From positions 23,722-87,721 of the IMG/VR virus record IMGVR_UViG_3300025933_000001: DNA of 64,000 nucleotides; one strand, written 5' to 3'. Below the pieces are notes generated by a model that saw only the letters and a program-made list of their open reading frames with translations, did not search any database and was not told where the DNA came from. Positions 6,514 to 13,593 of the stretch are shown in pieces. Source of the DNA: a virus. Positions within the stretch are counted from its first letter, which is position 1, and every line of letters starts with the position of its first letter. The position numbers and the translations under genes are program-made.

Positions 6514-6600
6514 TTAACGAAGATAGACAACTATTCCAGCTACAGAAAGAGAAACATTAAACACTACAATAAGCACGGACAGAATAATTTGTGTTGTCAT
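6514..6600 (-). CDS. Single-helix membrane miniprotein
   Basis: 28 residues, one transmembrane helix (IILSVLIVVFNVSLSVAGIV). It begins in an ATGA overlap with the gene at 6597-6797. Its end carries the 16-base sequence TGTTTTAACGAAGATA (top strand) that is repeated at the end of the other miniprotein, but in a different reading frame. Confidence 0.5.
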   Translation of the reverse strand: MTTQIILSVLIVVFNVSLSVAGIVVYLR

Positions 6601-6797
6601 TTGTTCTCTTTCTTGTGTTTGTGGAGTGCTCTAGCAACTTCCTTAAGCTTGTTAATTCCATCATCCATGATATAGAGCCAGTTTATACAAGCATCCACGT
6701 TGTCAAATTCCCTTAGTGTTTTATTCAACTCATCCGACAGCATGAATTTCTTAGTTCCTTGCCAAGCATGCCAATTGTTGAAAATAAATGGTTTCAT
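6597..6797 (-). CDS. Hypothetical early protein
   Basis: 66 residues, aromatic-rich N-terminus and basic C-terminus (HKHKKENK). Coupled by ATGA overlaps to both neighbours, so it belongs to the same small operon. No family recognised. Confidence 0.6.
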   Translation of the reverse strand: MKPFIFNNWHAWQGTKKFMLSDELNKTLREFDNVDACINWLYIMDDGINKLKEVARALHKHKKENK

Positions 6798-6940
6798 CTC
6801 TTACCCCACTTCTTTGTTTTGCCTGTTTGCGTATCTGTAATCTCTGCACTTGCCATGCCTGACGATATCAGCCCCACCACAATCAAAACTACAGCAATGG
6901 CGAGAGCACCAATGAATTTTAAAATTAAGTCACCCATCAT
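6794..6940 (-). CDS. Single-helix membrane miniprotein with polar tail
   Basis: 48 residues. One strongly hydrophobic helix (about residues 5-26) and a Lys/Thr-rich tail. ATGA overlaps with genes on both sides. Function unknown. Confidence 0.55.
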   Translation of the reverse strand: MMGDLILKFIGALAIAVVLIVVGLISSGMASAEITDTQTGKTKKWGKR

Positions 6941-7407
6941 TCACCAAAATAGAATTGTTGACAAAATGTAATGATAGCCTCTTGTTCTTCCCTGCTAATA
7001 CGTAACTCTTGCCAAGGGGTGCCCCATGACCTGTATTCCAGCCATGTGACAGACGGCTCCTTAAACACATCTAATTCGCCTCTGATCCGTACTTCTGGGC
7101 CTCCTCCGGCAAGCAAGATCATAAACTCCAAGGCTGTTAGTTCTTTGCCAATGTCTTGCCAAGCTGATCTCACTTGTACATCATATGCACTCTCTCTGAT
7201 CTTTTCTTGTACATCATCACGAGATAGGAAATAGTTGTCTGTAATCTTTTGTAATTCTTCCAACTCTTCTTGTTCATCTTCGTCCAATTCCTCCTCATTC
7301 TCTTGCAATTCCTTCAATCTGTCATAATCCACATTCAAAGCTTTAACAAGAGATAGGATTGATTCTAGTTCTGTTTTAGCTACTTCTAGTCCGTCATTTT
7401 GTCCCAT
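6937..7407 (-). CDS. Hypothetical early protein, acidic coiled coil
   Basis: 156 residues. The N-terminal half is a very acidic helical region (ENEEELDEDEQEELEELQK); the C-terminal half is Trp/Glu-rich and globular. Start at ATG 7407, after a GGGGGG ribosome site; the frame is open further upstream but overlaps another gene. Acidic early phage proteins often mimic DNA or bind host enzymes; that is speculation here. Confidence 0.6.
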   Translation of the reverse strand: MGQNDGLEVAKTELESILSLVKALNVDYDRLKELQENEEELDEDEQEELEELQKITDNYFLSRDDVQEKIRESAYDVQVRSAWQDIGKELTALEFMILLAGGGPEVRIRGELDVFKEPSVTWLEYRSWGTPWQELRISREEQEAIITFCQQFYFGE

Positions 7408-7432
7408 GATTGCCCCCCTATTGTTTAGATAA

Positions 7433-7621
7433 TTAAAGCTTATGACGAATTCTCTGTGACTCACTTACCAAATCAAGCCATTGATCCTCATCTAGATCGT
7501 TTGTGTCTGTTACACACTCAAGCCTAAGCAACTCAAGCATAATTGCTCCGTCTGTATCATCTGCTGAATTTCCCATTAATTCTGCAATCTGACTTGATTT
7601 GGTTTCATCTGTAATTTTCAT
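7433..7621 (-). CDS. Hypothetical early protein
   Basis: 62 residues, helical and acidic. No recognised family. It follows a frameshifted-looking small frame by a few bases. Confidence 0.6.
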   Translation of the reverse strand: MKITDETKSSQIAELMGNSADDTDGAIMLELLRLECVTDTNDLDEDQWLDLVSESQRIRHKL

Positions 7622-7623
7622 TG

Positions 7624-7769
7624 TTATACCTCTTGATACGCAACACGCTCTATCATTTCGTTTGTGTGGTCACAGTACAGTTCTTCATTATCCCAATTAA
7701 CAGCGGCACCACAGACACACCATCCTTCAGTGCTTTTTCAAAATCTTCAACGGTTTTGATGAAATCCAT
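7624..7769 (-). pseudogene. Possible frameshifted small gene
   Basis: A start at 7769 opens a frame (MDFIKTVEDFEKALK...) that ends at 7653. A second frame over the same stretch and ending at 7624 reads EGWCVCGAAVNWDNEELYC, a zinc-ribbon-like pattern CxC...YCxxH, but has no start. Joined by a one-base shift they would form a natural small protein. It may be a decayed gene, a sequencing error, or two unrelated frames. Confidence 0.35.
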
Positions 7770-7806
7770 TTTGTTTCCCTCTGCTGTTTGCTGATTCGAT
7801 GAGTTC

Positions 7807-7834
7807 ATTATATCACTGTGACATAATCTTACAA
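7807..7834 (-). promoter_or_regulatory. Leftward early promoter
   Basis: Leftward TTGTAA (7834-7829), 16-base spacer, perfect TATAAT (7812-7807). GTAAGATTATG overlaps the -35 and spacer, echoing the conserved early-promoter box in a shifted position. Confidence 0.6.
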
Positions 7835-7835
7835 G

Positions 7836-7943
7836 CTATTTCGTAATTATTTCTTTCATCTTCCCTATGTCAATTTCATTTTGAATACCTTTCAACTCAG
7901 AAACAATCCTGTTTGCATATCTTTCGGCTTTTTCAGTAATCAT
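7836..7943 (-). CDS. Hypothetical miniprotein
   Basis: 35 residues, helical and charged. GAAAGGAAA upstream is a good ribosome site. Last gene of the cassette driven from 8457-8485. No family. Confidence 0.45.
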   Translation of the reverse strand: MITEKAERYANRIVSELKGIQNEIDIGKMKEIITK

Positions 7944-7955
7944 TTCTATTTCCTT

Positions 7956-8075
7956 TCAGCAATAATAGTTGTCAACATCTGAGGCCATGAAATAAGCTTG
8001 TGCGATAATATTACTCCATGTTGGGAAGAAAAGGCAACCAAAATCATCGGTATATGTGTAGCGTGAGCGCATCAT
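7956..8075 (-). CDS. Hypothetical miniprotein
   Basis: 39 residues, aromatic-rich (FGCLFFPTW). Ribosome site GAGGAAA. Two in-frame ATGs lie side by side; the first is used here. No family. Confidence 0.45.
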   Translation of the reverse strand: MMRSRYTYTDDFGCLFFPTWSNIIAQAYFMASDVDNYYC

Positions 8076-8084
8076 TCTATTTCC

Positions 8085-8258
8085 TCAATAATTTAAATAC
8101 TCTCTAACCGCTTGTAACTCTGCTTTCACATCCTCCATTTGCTCGAATGCTTTACCATCCTTGCAATATACAGATGCCACCGTAATAGTATCATCTGAAT
8201 GTCCTACCACTTCAACATTATGCTGTTGGAGGATTTTGATTAGGGTTTGGATAGTCAT
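8085..8258 (-). CDS. Hypothetical early protein
   Basis: 57 residues, with an alternating beta pattern (VEVVGHSDDTITVASVY) then a helix. ATGA overlap with the upstream gene. No family recognised. Confidence 0.55.
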   Translation of the reverse strand: MTIQTLIKILQQHNVEVVGHSDDTITVASVYCKDGKAFEQMEDVKAELQAVREYLNY

Positions 8259-8425
8259 GATTTTTGCAATTCAGATATGTACGCATCCGTTAATTCTATA
8301 GATTCTTTATTATCAAAACCTCCAGCTTTGTAATACTTGAAAATAAGTTCACGAAGGGATGGTTCTGGCCCAAACTTCTTATAATCGGGAAGTTGAGGTT
8401 TTGTGTCGAAGATATCTTTACTCAT
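8255..8425 (-). CDS. Hypothetical early protein
   Basis: 56 residues. ATG 8425 follows AAAGGAAGAAAG. An in-frame ATG at 8458 overlaps the promoter -10, so it would not be transcribed and is rejected. First gene after the promoter at 8457-8485. Confidence 0.6.
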   Translation of the reverse strand: MSKDIFDTKPQLPDYKKFGPEPSLRELIFKYYKAGGFDNKESIELTDAYISELQKS

Positions 8426-8456
8426 GCTTTCTTCCTTTCGTCGATTTGTTGAATTC

Positions 8457-8485
8457 ATTTTAGAGAGATTATCTTACTGTGTCAA
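8457..8485 (-). promoter_or_regulatory. Leftward early promoter, AGATWATCT spacer class
   Basis: Leftward TTGACA (8485-8480), spacer CAGTAAGATAATCTCTC (17), TAAAAT (8462-8457). One of four nearly identical promoters. Confidence 0.8.
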
Positions 8486-8513
8486 GCGTTAAGAAACGCT
8501 GTGACAACAAACA

Positions 8514-8747
8514 CTAAGCAATGCGCAACTCTGGCTTAATCGCTTGAGGCAACATCCTAGACACAGCATAAGAATACAGGCCAAGCTCAACACGTTTTGC
8601 TTCATATGCTGCAATAGCAAACCTATCTCCGAGCACTATTAACATGCTGTGTAGCTGTCTAAAATGATTCATAGCGAATAGCAATTCCTCATTGCTAATT
8701 CTTCCACCATCCAGAAACGAATCGTATATTTGTTGTAAGGTTCTCAT
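8514..8747 (-). CDS. Hypothetical early protein
   Basis: 77 residues, helical. ATG 8747 is preferred (AAGGGAAAA upstream, just after the preceding stop at 8758) over a further-upstream start that overlaps the previous gene. No family. Confidence 0.6.
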   Translation of the reverse strand: MRTLQQIYDSFLDGGRISNEELLFAMNHFRQLHSMLIVLGDRFAIAAYEAKRVELGLYSYAVSRMLPQAIKPELRIA

Positions 8748-8757
8748 GTGTTTTCCC

Positions 8758-8985
8758 TTAAATAAGCTTTTGTTGAATAGGGCGAGCATTGATTAGTGGC
8801 TTGACTTCGATTCCACGTTTTACTAAGTATTCCTTAGCCTTAATCCACTTTTCCCGAGCATGCATTACGCTTGATTCTTCCACATATTCAGTAATTGGGA
8901 AAGCTTTCTTTGCATCAAGTTGCAAAAGTGCTTCATTATGGATATTGTCAATCATAACTTTGATTTCGTTTTGTTTGGTTTGCAT
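8758..8985 (-). CDS. Hypothetical early protein
   Basis: 75 residues, helical and basic at the C-terminus. AAGGATG ribosome site. No family recognised. Confidence 0.6.
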   Translation of the reverse strand: MQTKQNEIKVMIDNIHNEALLQLDAKKAFPITEYVEESSVMHAREKWIKAKEYLVKRGIEVKPLINARPIQQKLI

Positions 8986-9024
8986 TTTGTCATCCTTCCT
9001 TGAAAAGTTGTTTAAGAGTGTTAC

Positions 9025-9210
9025 TTAATCTTTATATTCACCAAGTTTTAATTCCATTGCAATTTCTTCCATGAGGCAATGTCCATCACAATCTGCCTCA
9101 TCGTAGTGCACTGTTTCACTCAACAGGTTTAGCACATAAAAAGAATTGTTTTGTTTCTGTAGCAGATCGTAAGCCGCCTTTAAGAGTACGTCTTTCCTGT
9201 TCTCATCCAT
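9025..9210 (-). CDS. Hypothetical early protein
   Basis: 61 residues, acidic, with DEADCDGHC in the middle that could bind a metal. It directly follows the promoter at 9243-9271. No family. Confidence 0.6.
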   Translation of the reverse strand: MDENRKDVLLKAAYDLLQKQNNSFYVLNLLSETVHYDEADCDGHCLMEEIAMELKLGEYKD

Positions 9211-9242
9211 CTGAGATTCCTTTCTGCGTTTCGTTAATTACT

Positions 9243-9271
9243 ATCGTAAGCTTGTTACTTATCTGTGTCAA
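9243..9271 (-). promoter_or_regulatory. Leftward early promoter
   Basis: Leftward TTGACA (9271-9266), 17-base spacer, TACGAT (9248-9243). The -35 is perfect; the spacer starts CAGATAAGTAAC and lacks the AGATWATCT palindrome. Confidence 0.65.
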
Positions 9272-9274
9272 GAG

Positions 9275-9517
9275 TTAGTTGTTTTCGTATATGCCAATGT
9301 GCGCATAGTCTCCATTTGGCAATACGCCAGAAACAATCTCATCCCAATTCCAACCTAATACCTCTTGAAACTTTTTAGCAGCAACATAATGATTTCCAGC
9401 GCTACAAAGCGAATGATCATAAGACACAGTGATTGACTTCACGCCTTCGGCACTTGCCCTAATCTTGCTAGGCTTGGTATCTGTTGGGCTGATGTATTTG
9501 GTTACTATTGCTTTCAT
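9275..9517 (-). CDS. Hypothetical early protein
   Basis: 80 residues. The sequence (IVTKYISPTDTKPSKIRA, then HYVAAKKFQEVLGW) resembles a widespread small phage protein of unknown function; the family has no name I can give with certainty. Confidence 0.7.
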   Translation of the reverse strand: MKAIVTKYISPTDTKPSKIRASAEGVKSITVSYDHSLCSAGNHYVAAKKFQEVLGWNWDEIVSGVLPNGDYAHIGIYENN

Positions 9518-9527
9518 GGTTATCCTT

Positions 9528-9713
9528 TCAAAGTTGTTCGTTCAAAGCTTTATAAGCTTCAATGGCTTCCTTCACATTTCCTGCAGCATCGCGCAAAGCT
9601 TTGTATTTAGGCTCTAAACTAGGTACACATCTTTGCAATTGCATTTGATGCATTTCGATAGTAGCTTGCCAAAGGTTTATATGATTTTCGTATATAGGTT
9701 TTTCTTTACTCAT
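9528..9713 (-). CDS. Hypothetical early protein, helical
   Basis: 61 residues, largely alpha-helical with a possible coiled coil at the C-terminus. No family. Confidence 0.55.
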   Translation of the reverse strand: MSKEKPIYENHINLWQATIEMHQMQLQRCVPSLEPKYKALRDAAGNVKEAIEAYKALNEQL

Positions 9714-9719
9714 GGTTGT

Positions 9720-9848
9720 TTATCCTTTGTTTAGTTCGTTAGCTTTCTGTTGGCAAAACTTTTTACCACATCCAATGAAGTAATAAACTCTTACCTTTGA
9801 ATCTAAAACAGACCATTTGCCTTGATACTTGGTTACTAGGTAATTCAT
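9720..9848 (-). CDS. Hypothetical early miniprotein
   Basis: 42 residues, basic, with two cysteines (GCGKKFC). It is the first gene behind the promoter at 9882-9910. No family; no strong ribosome site. Confidence 0.45.
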   Translation of the reverse strand: MNYLVTKYQGKWSVLDSKVRVYYFIGCGKKFCQQKANELNKG

Positions 9849-9881
9849 GATAAGTCCGTTTCTTTGTTCACCGTAAGAATC

Positions 9882-9910
9882 ATTTTAGAGAGATAATCTT
9901 ACTGTGTCAA
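9882..9910 (-). promoter_or_regulatory. Leftward early promoter, AGATWATCT spacer class
   Basis: Leftward TTGACA (9910-9905), spacer CAGTAAGATTATCTCTC (17), TAAAAT (9887-9882). Confidence 0.8.
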
Positions 9911-10092
9911 GATTGTTTTGTTGCTTTGATGTGTTTTGTGACAGCAATTTTTGCAGCATGTACACTCTTACATTCTCTCTTCCAGTCGTATCCATAACCA
10001 GACGGAGAATGTAACACTATGATGGTTTCCTTTCTGTCAAGGATAGAACCTTGAATGCTGTAATCTTGTTTGTAGTTTATTGACCAAAACAT
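9907..10092 (-). CDS. Hypothetical early protein
   Basis: 61 residues, basic. ATG 10092 follows GGAGGG. The C-terminus (SVHAAKIAVTKHIKA) is helical. No family. Confidence 0.6.
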   Translation of the reverse strand: MFWSINYKQDYSIQGSILDRKETIIVLHSPSGYGYDWKRECKSVHAAKIAVTKHIKATKQS

Positions 10093-10093
10093 T

Positions 10094-10273
10094 CTACCCT
10101 CCATTCCTAATAGCAATCATTGCCTTAAGTGTACCTTTGATTTCTGCAATATCTTTCTGCTGCTCAAGAATAATCTTCTGCATGCCTTCTAGAACTTTAT
10201 CTTGTTGGATAATCTTTTCTTTCAGAATAGCCACACCGGACATTCTATCGAGCACGTCTGTTAACAAGTTCAT
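10094..10273 (-). CDS. Hypothetical early protein, coiled coil
   Basis: 59 residues, almost entirely heptad-like helix (KEKIIQQDKVLEGMQKIILE). ATGA overlap with the gene upstream; its last codons carry the ribosome site of the next gene. Confidence 0.55.
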   Translation of the reverse strand: MNLLTDVLDRMSGVAILKEKIIQQDKVLEGMQKIILEQQKDIAEIKGTLKAMIAIRNGG

Positions 10274-10473
10274 CGTGCATCCCTCAATCTCTTAATCGCT
10301 GCAAAGAATTCTTCTGCTCTCTTTTGGCTCTGATCAAGAGTTTCATTGATTTCAGCAATATCTTTTTCGGCTTTGTTGATTGCTGCGAATATTAGTTGTG
10401 CCTCGTCCTCTGTTATCACCTCTTGAGAAACATCCTCAAACCTGTTTTGTGGGATATGTGTCAAGATAAACAT
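10270..10473 (-). CDS. Hypothetical early protein, coiled coil
   Basis: 67 residues with a long acidic/basic helix (INKAEKDIAEINETLDQSQK). It could pair with the adjacent coiled-coil product. First gene of its cassette... the promoter 10506-10534 lies just upstream. Confidence 0.6.
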   Translation of the reverse strand: MFILTHIPQNRFEDVSQEVITEDEAQLIFAAINKAEKDIAEINETLDQSQKRAEEFFAAIKRLRDAR

Positions 10474-10505
10474 GGCAATGCTCCTTTCAGGAATATAATA
10501 TCACT

Positions 10506-10534
10506 ACATTAAGGGAAAACTGCGGATGTGTCAA
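10506..10534 (-). promoter_or_regulatory. Leftward early promoter
   Basis: Leftward TTGACA (10534-10529), 17-base spacer, TAATGT (10511-10506). Its spacer is unrelated to the conserved class. Confidence 0.65.
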
Positions 10535-10767
10535 CTTACTTGTTTGATATAGATAATGCAACCATCCTCACCCTTGAATGCCTCAGTTCTCATAGTGCCA
10601 AAGCTGATTTCGTACAAAATACCGATCCATGTAAAACCGACACGATGCTTTTTGAGATGTTGCTTTAATGCACGTTTGGCATGCCACATCCAACCGTTGA
10701 CAGTAATTGTTTCGTCTATGTGGCATTCTGTCGTATGGCTCACTACTCGAAATGTCTTAGTACACAT
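10531..10767 (-). CDS. Hypothetical early protein
   Basis: 78 residues. ATG 10767 follows GGGAG. Contains GWMWHAKRALKQHLKKH, a basic amphipathic helix that could contact nucleic acid. No family. Confidence 0.6.
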   Translation of the reverse strand: MCTKTFRVVSHTTECHIDETITVNGWMWHAKRALKQHLKKHRVGFTWIGILYEISFGTMRTEAFKGEDGCIIYIKQVS

Positions 10768-10834
10768 TACCAATTCTCCCTATAGATAGTTACCAGTAAG
10801 TTTTTCTGTTTTTGTTATTATTGGTAACAGATTA

Positions 10835-11026
10835 TTACAATTCTTCGAGCAACACAAGTTCTATTTTTCTAAATTGCTCCGGCGTGATTCCGATATATTT
10901 TGTCTTACCTTGTTCAGAACCGATCTGTATCCATAAGCTGCCATTTTTGTTAGCAGGAATCAATGGAAGAGGGCAAGCAAATTCTAATTCCGCTTCTATA
11001 TAGCGTTTCCTTGCATCATTAATCAT
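10835..11026 (-). CDS. Hypothetical early protein
   Basis: 63 residues, globular, ends in an acidic helix. ATGA overlap with the HTH miniprotein upstream suggests they are co-translated. Confidence 0.6.
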   Translation of the reverse strand: MINDARKRYIEAELEFACPLPLIPANKNGSLWIQIGSEQGKTKYIGITPEQFRKIELVLLEEL

Positions 11027-11199
11027 TTTGTTCCTTCCTTATCCTGTGTTTGTTGATTTCTGAGATTCCTCTGTTGACGTAATACATGGTAAACACTTTC
11101 CCTGCATACGCCAGCTTGTTTAGCGGCTTCTCTAACAGAGATTCCGATTGCCACAAGTTCAAGCGCATGTTTCATTTCTGCCGATTGTTTAGCTGCCAT
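11023..11199 (-). CDS. Helix-turn-helix miniprotein
   Basis: 58 residues. ISVREAAKQAGVCRESVYHV (about residues 20-39) is a canonical helix-turn-helix of the resolvase/transposase type, with a basic tail. Too small to have another domain, so it is probably a DNA-binding regulator and a candidate for reading the repeated dyads in the early promoters. No sequence family name is certain. Confidence 0.6.
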   Translation of the reverse strand: MAAKQSAEMKHALELVAIGISVREAAKQAGVCRESVYHVLRQQRNLRNQQTQDKEGTK

Positions 11200-11202
11200 T
11201 TC

Positions 11203-11436
11203 TTATTCCTTCACTTCAAAAATATATTCTTGACAATCGCAAGCCAACACGCCTAGATAGCTAGCATCATGTTGATGTTTAAATCCGTAGTCTTCACAAG
11301 ATAAGGGAAACGACAATCCCTCATTCTTAAGCCAATTATCAATTTCCTCTTCTTCTTCGTCTGTTAAATTTGAAGAATCCCCATTTATCAGGTATGGTGC
11401 CCAATGTGATGGAAGAATATAAGTTTCTGTTTTCAT
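11203..11436 (-). CDS. Hypothetical early protein
   Basis: 77 residues. TDEEEEEIDNWLKNEGLSFP followed by an aromatic/acidic stretch resembles a widespread small phage protein family of unknown function. ATG 11436 follows GAGGG; a longer frame upstream overlaps the previous gene. Confidence 0.6.
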   Translation of the reverse strand: MKTETYILPSHWAPYLINGDSSNLTDEEEEEIDNWLKNEGLSFPLSCEDYGFKHQHDASYLGVLACDCQEYIFEVKE

Positions 11437-11438
11437 GA

Positions 11439-11732
11439 TTATTCCCTCACATAAATCAAATAAATCACACCGTTGCTTCTGTCGCCTTCGCGCCTGACGA
11501 ACTTTGCGCCAAACACGCCAGCTTTTTGCAAAGCAGTTCCTGCATAACAATCTCGTTTGTCGTTATATCCTATCTGCTTTCTCTGTCTTGTTACATATAG
11601 TTCTGCAGATGGATTAGTAATGGCTGTGTCTTTTTCCTTGTATGCAAAAACTGTGTGTCTTGCTATCGGGTTTCCGTTAACATCATGTCCGAAATTATCA
11701 AGCATGACTGCAAAACGTTGGTATTGTTCCAT
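11439..11732 (-). CDS. Hypothetical early protein
   Basis: 97 residues, basic, beta-rich. First gene behind the promoter at 11762-11791. No family recognised. Confidence 0.6.
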   Translation of the reverse strand: MEQYQRFAVMLDNFGHDVNGNPIARHTVFAYKEKDTAITNPSAELYVTRQRKQIGYNDKRDCYAGTALQKAGVFGAKFVRREGDRSNGVIYLIYVRE

Positions 11733-11761
11733 GGTTACGCCTCCTCTTAAGTAGTGTGATT

Positions 11762-11791
11762 ATATTACAGCAAATCGCTTTACCTTGTCAA
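11762..11791 (-). promoter_or_regulatory. Leftward early promoter
   Basis: Leftward TTGACA (11791-11786), 18-base spacer, TAATAT (11767-11762). The -35 overlaps the stop codon of the preceding gene. Confidence 0.6.
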
Positions 11792-12045
11792 TACTTATTC
11801 AAAGCTAAGATTCGATAGGCATCTACGCCAAACTTATAAGGCTTGTTGTCTATCATACAAGCTTTAATCACTGCGCAGCGTGCAATGTCAATGATAGTGG
11901 TGATTTCACCCATAACATTTAGCCTTCCACGTAATGCTTTGTCACTGTCAGGCAACATGCTAAAGACAGTTTGTGCCGTTTTATACATCATCATGTAGCG
12001 AGTTGCTTTTGTTCTTGCGGTTAACTTTTTCTCTATCGAATTCAT
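11788..12045 (-). CDS. Hypothetical early protein
   Basis: 85 residues, helical, basic N-terminus (KKLTARTKATRYMMMYK). It stands alone between two promoters. No family. Confidence 0.6.
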   Translation of the reverse strand: MNSIEKKLTARTKATRYMMMYKTAQTVFSMLPDSDKALRGRLNVMGEITTIIDIARCAVIKACMIDNKPYKFGVDAYRILALNKY

Positions 12046-12078
12046 TTTTGTTCCCTCCTCTGTTAGTTGATAAGTAGT

Positions 12079-12107
12079 ATTCTAGAGAGATAATCTTACT
12101 GTGTCAA
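12079..12107 (-). promoter_or_regulatory. Leftward early promoter, AGATWATCT spacer class
   Basis: Leftward TTGACA (12107-12102), spacer CAGTAAGATTATCTCTC (17), TAGAAT (12084-12079). Spacer identical to that at 9882-9910. Confidence 0.8.
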
Positions 12108-12110
12108 CTT

Positions 12111-12159
12111 AAAAAAGCCCTTGTGGTTAGCAAGGGCAATCTCTTGGGGGTGCAAGAGA
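12111..12159 (-). terminator. Leftward terminator, two hairpins
   Basis: Leftward: first hairpin TCTCTTG/CAAGAGA (12159-12140), then GCCCTTG/CAAGGGC (12137-12117) followed by six T. It closes the gene at 12162-12626, and the next promoter begins immediately after it. Confidence 0.8.
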
Positions 12160-12161
12160 AA

Positions 12162-12626
12162 TCAAAGACCAGCTTCAAGTAGTGCTTTTGCGATAGCTAC
12201 AGACAGTTTTTGCAGCTTTTCATCATCAATCTGCTTTCCTTCCTGTTGCATATCGACAGCTTCATTAAGCACATCTGCGACTTGTTGTTCGGCTTCTACG
12301 CGGCGTTTTGCAGCTTCAGAGCGAGCATTAGCACGTCCTTTCTTTTGATCATTGTCAACGGCTAGAATGTTTGGTACTTTGCGGTATGTACGCGGCAAGC
12401 GTTGTCTAATGTATACTTCTTGGCCTGTAGCTTCAGCAAACCGTTTTGCAAGTACTTTGCTATCAGCTTCAGACAATTGAGTTGTGTTCTTGTAATAGTC
12501 GAAACCCACATACTTGGGTTTTTCATCGCCCTCCTGCCATGCTTTCATCCTACCATTGTTGAGAGTATCAGCGATGAAAACTACAGGTTTGTTTTCGTGG
12601 TCAAGGCGGCAAAGAATTTGAGTCAT
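12162..12626 (-). CDS. Hypothetical protein, basic central region
   Basis: 154 residues. N-terminal beta-rich part, then a basic middle (KKGRANARSEAAKRRVEAEQ) and an Ala/Leu-rich helical C-terminus. Flanked by its own promoter (12702-12730) and terminator, so it is a single-gene unit. Possibly nucleic-acid-binding; no family recognised. Confidence 0.7.
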   Translation of the reverse strand: MTQILCRLDHENKPVVFIADTLNNGRMKAWQEGDEKPKYVGFDYYKNTTQLSEADSKVLAKRFAEATGQEVYIRQRLPRTYRKVPNILAVDNDQKKGRANARSEAAKRRVEAEQQVADVLNEAVDMQQEGKQIDDEKLQKLSVAIAKALLEAGL

Positions 12627-12701
12627 GTTAAAAGCTCCAGTAAGTTAGTAATAGATTGATTCGTTGCTTGCTTGTTAGAGTTGCGCTGAATCGATAACCG
12701 A

Positions 12702-12730
12702 ATAGTACATAGCGTTTTCTATTTATGCAA
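12702..12730 (-). promoter_or_regulatory. Leftward promoter
   Basis: Leftward TTGCAT (12730-12725), 17-base spacer, TACTAT (12707-12702), giving a leader of about 70 bases before the start at 12626. Confidence 0.55.
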
Positions 12731-12753
12731 GGGTTTTTAACTAAATAATTAAC

Positions 12754-12779
12754 CTTTCCATAATTAGTTATATGGAAAG
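12754..12779. repeat. Inverted repeat upstream of the promoter
   Basis: CTTTCCATA (12754-12762) and TATGGAAAG (12771-12779), perfect 9-bp arms, 8-base gap. Located just upstream of the promoter at 12702-12730, a plausible activator or repressor site. Confidence 0.55.
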
Positions 12780-13231
12780 AGTCACTAGCAGTTAAAAATT
12801 TCTCTTGATAAATGCTGAAAACGTTCTAAGATGCTATAAGCCGATAAAAGTTTGCTCGAAGGTTTCTCTTCGCCTTTCGCAAGCATTGACGGTCTATTAC
12901 ATATAGAGGAGTGATTGCATAACTATTCTTTGTTGATTCTTTAGACCTGTTTTATGGCGTGTGATTGCGCCTGTTGTTTGACGTGTGTCAGAGGGATTGT
13001 TTCGCCCTTTCGTTTCATCCTGCTTATTGCTTGGAGGGTTCGCTATGCCTGTTTAATTACTTGTTACTAATGCTTGATTACTGAAAATGGATAGTAGTTA
13101 GCTATCCATAACAATTTGCTATCTGTTTGCGCTGTTAGCGATGGGCTTTCTATTGCCTTTTCGTTAATAGTGCTAAACATTTCGCGCCTATACCACATTT
13201 ACAGGTAGAGGAGGGCAGCTATTGTGTAAAA

Positions 13232-13326
13232 ACAACATATTGTTGTATGGAACCAACGTTTTGTTTGTTTCACACGACAGTTTTGTCACGTCTATACAAC
13301 ATTGTTGTATAAAAACAACGGTGTTG
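13232..13326. promoter_or_regulatory. Cluster of ACAACA-type dyads (candidate operators)
   Basis: Three dyads: ACAACA-TAT-TGTTGT (13232-13246), TATACAACA-T-TGTTGTATA (13293-13311) and CAAC-GGT-GTTG (13316-13326). The first two centres are 63 bases apart, about six helical turns. An imperfect CACGACA...TGTCACG dyad lies between them. The TATACAA half-site recurs in the promoter at 16595-16623. Confidence 0.55.
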
Positions 13327-13593
13327 CTATTTTACAACTTAAAATTTACAATTTTGACAACACTTTTGGCCTGTCCTCGATCAGAAACTGGAGTTGGGCT
13401 GCGGAGGAAAACACTCTAAGAAGGACTTAAATTTTTCCCCCGAACTTTTTGAGAATTTCAGGCCAAACGAATTTGAGATTCCAAAATGTCTGAAAGTTTT
13501 CCCTGCAGAGCCTTGATGTGTAAACATTGTACTACCATGTGTAAGGAAAATGCAACCAAAAGTGCTGTCAGGGTAAAAGATATTTACAGTTTT

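Larger units (their letters stand above)
12627..13593. other. 967-base gene-free segment with hairpins and dyads
   Basis: No convincing gene on either strand. It contains the promoter of 12162-12626 (near 12702-12730), an inverted repeat CTTTCCATA/TATGGAAAG (12754-12779), a hairpin ATGGATAG/CTATCCAT (13087-13109) and a cluster of ACAACA-type dyads (13232-13326). Short leftward frames up to about 33 codons exist but lack ribosome sites. It may be an undescribed RNA or a regulatory hub. Confidence 0.5.
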
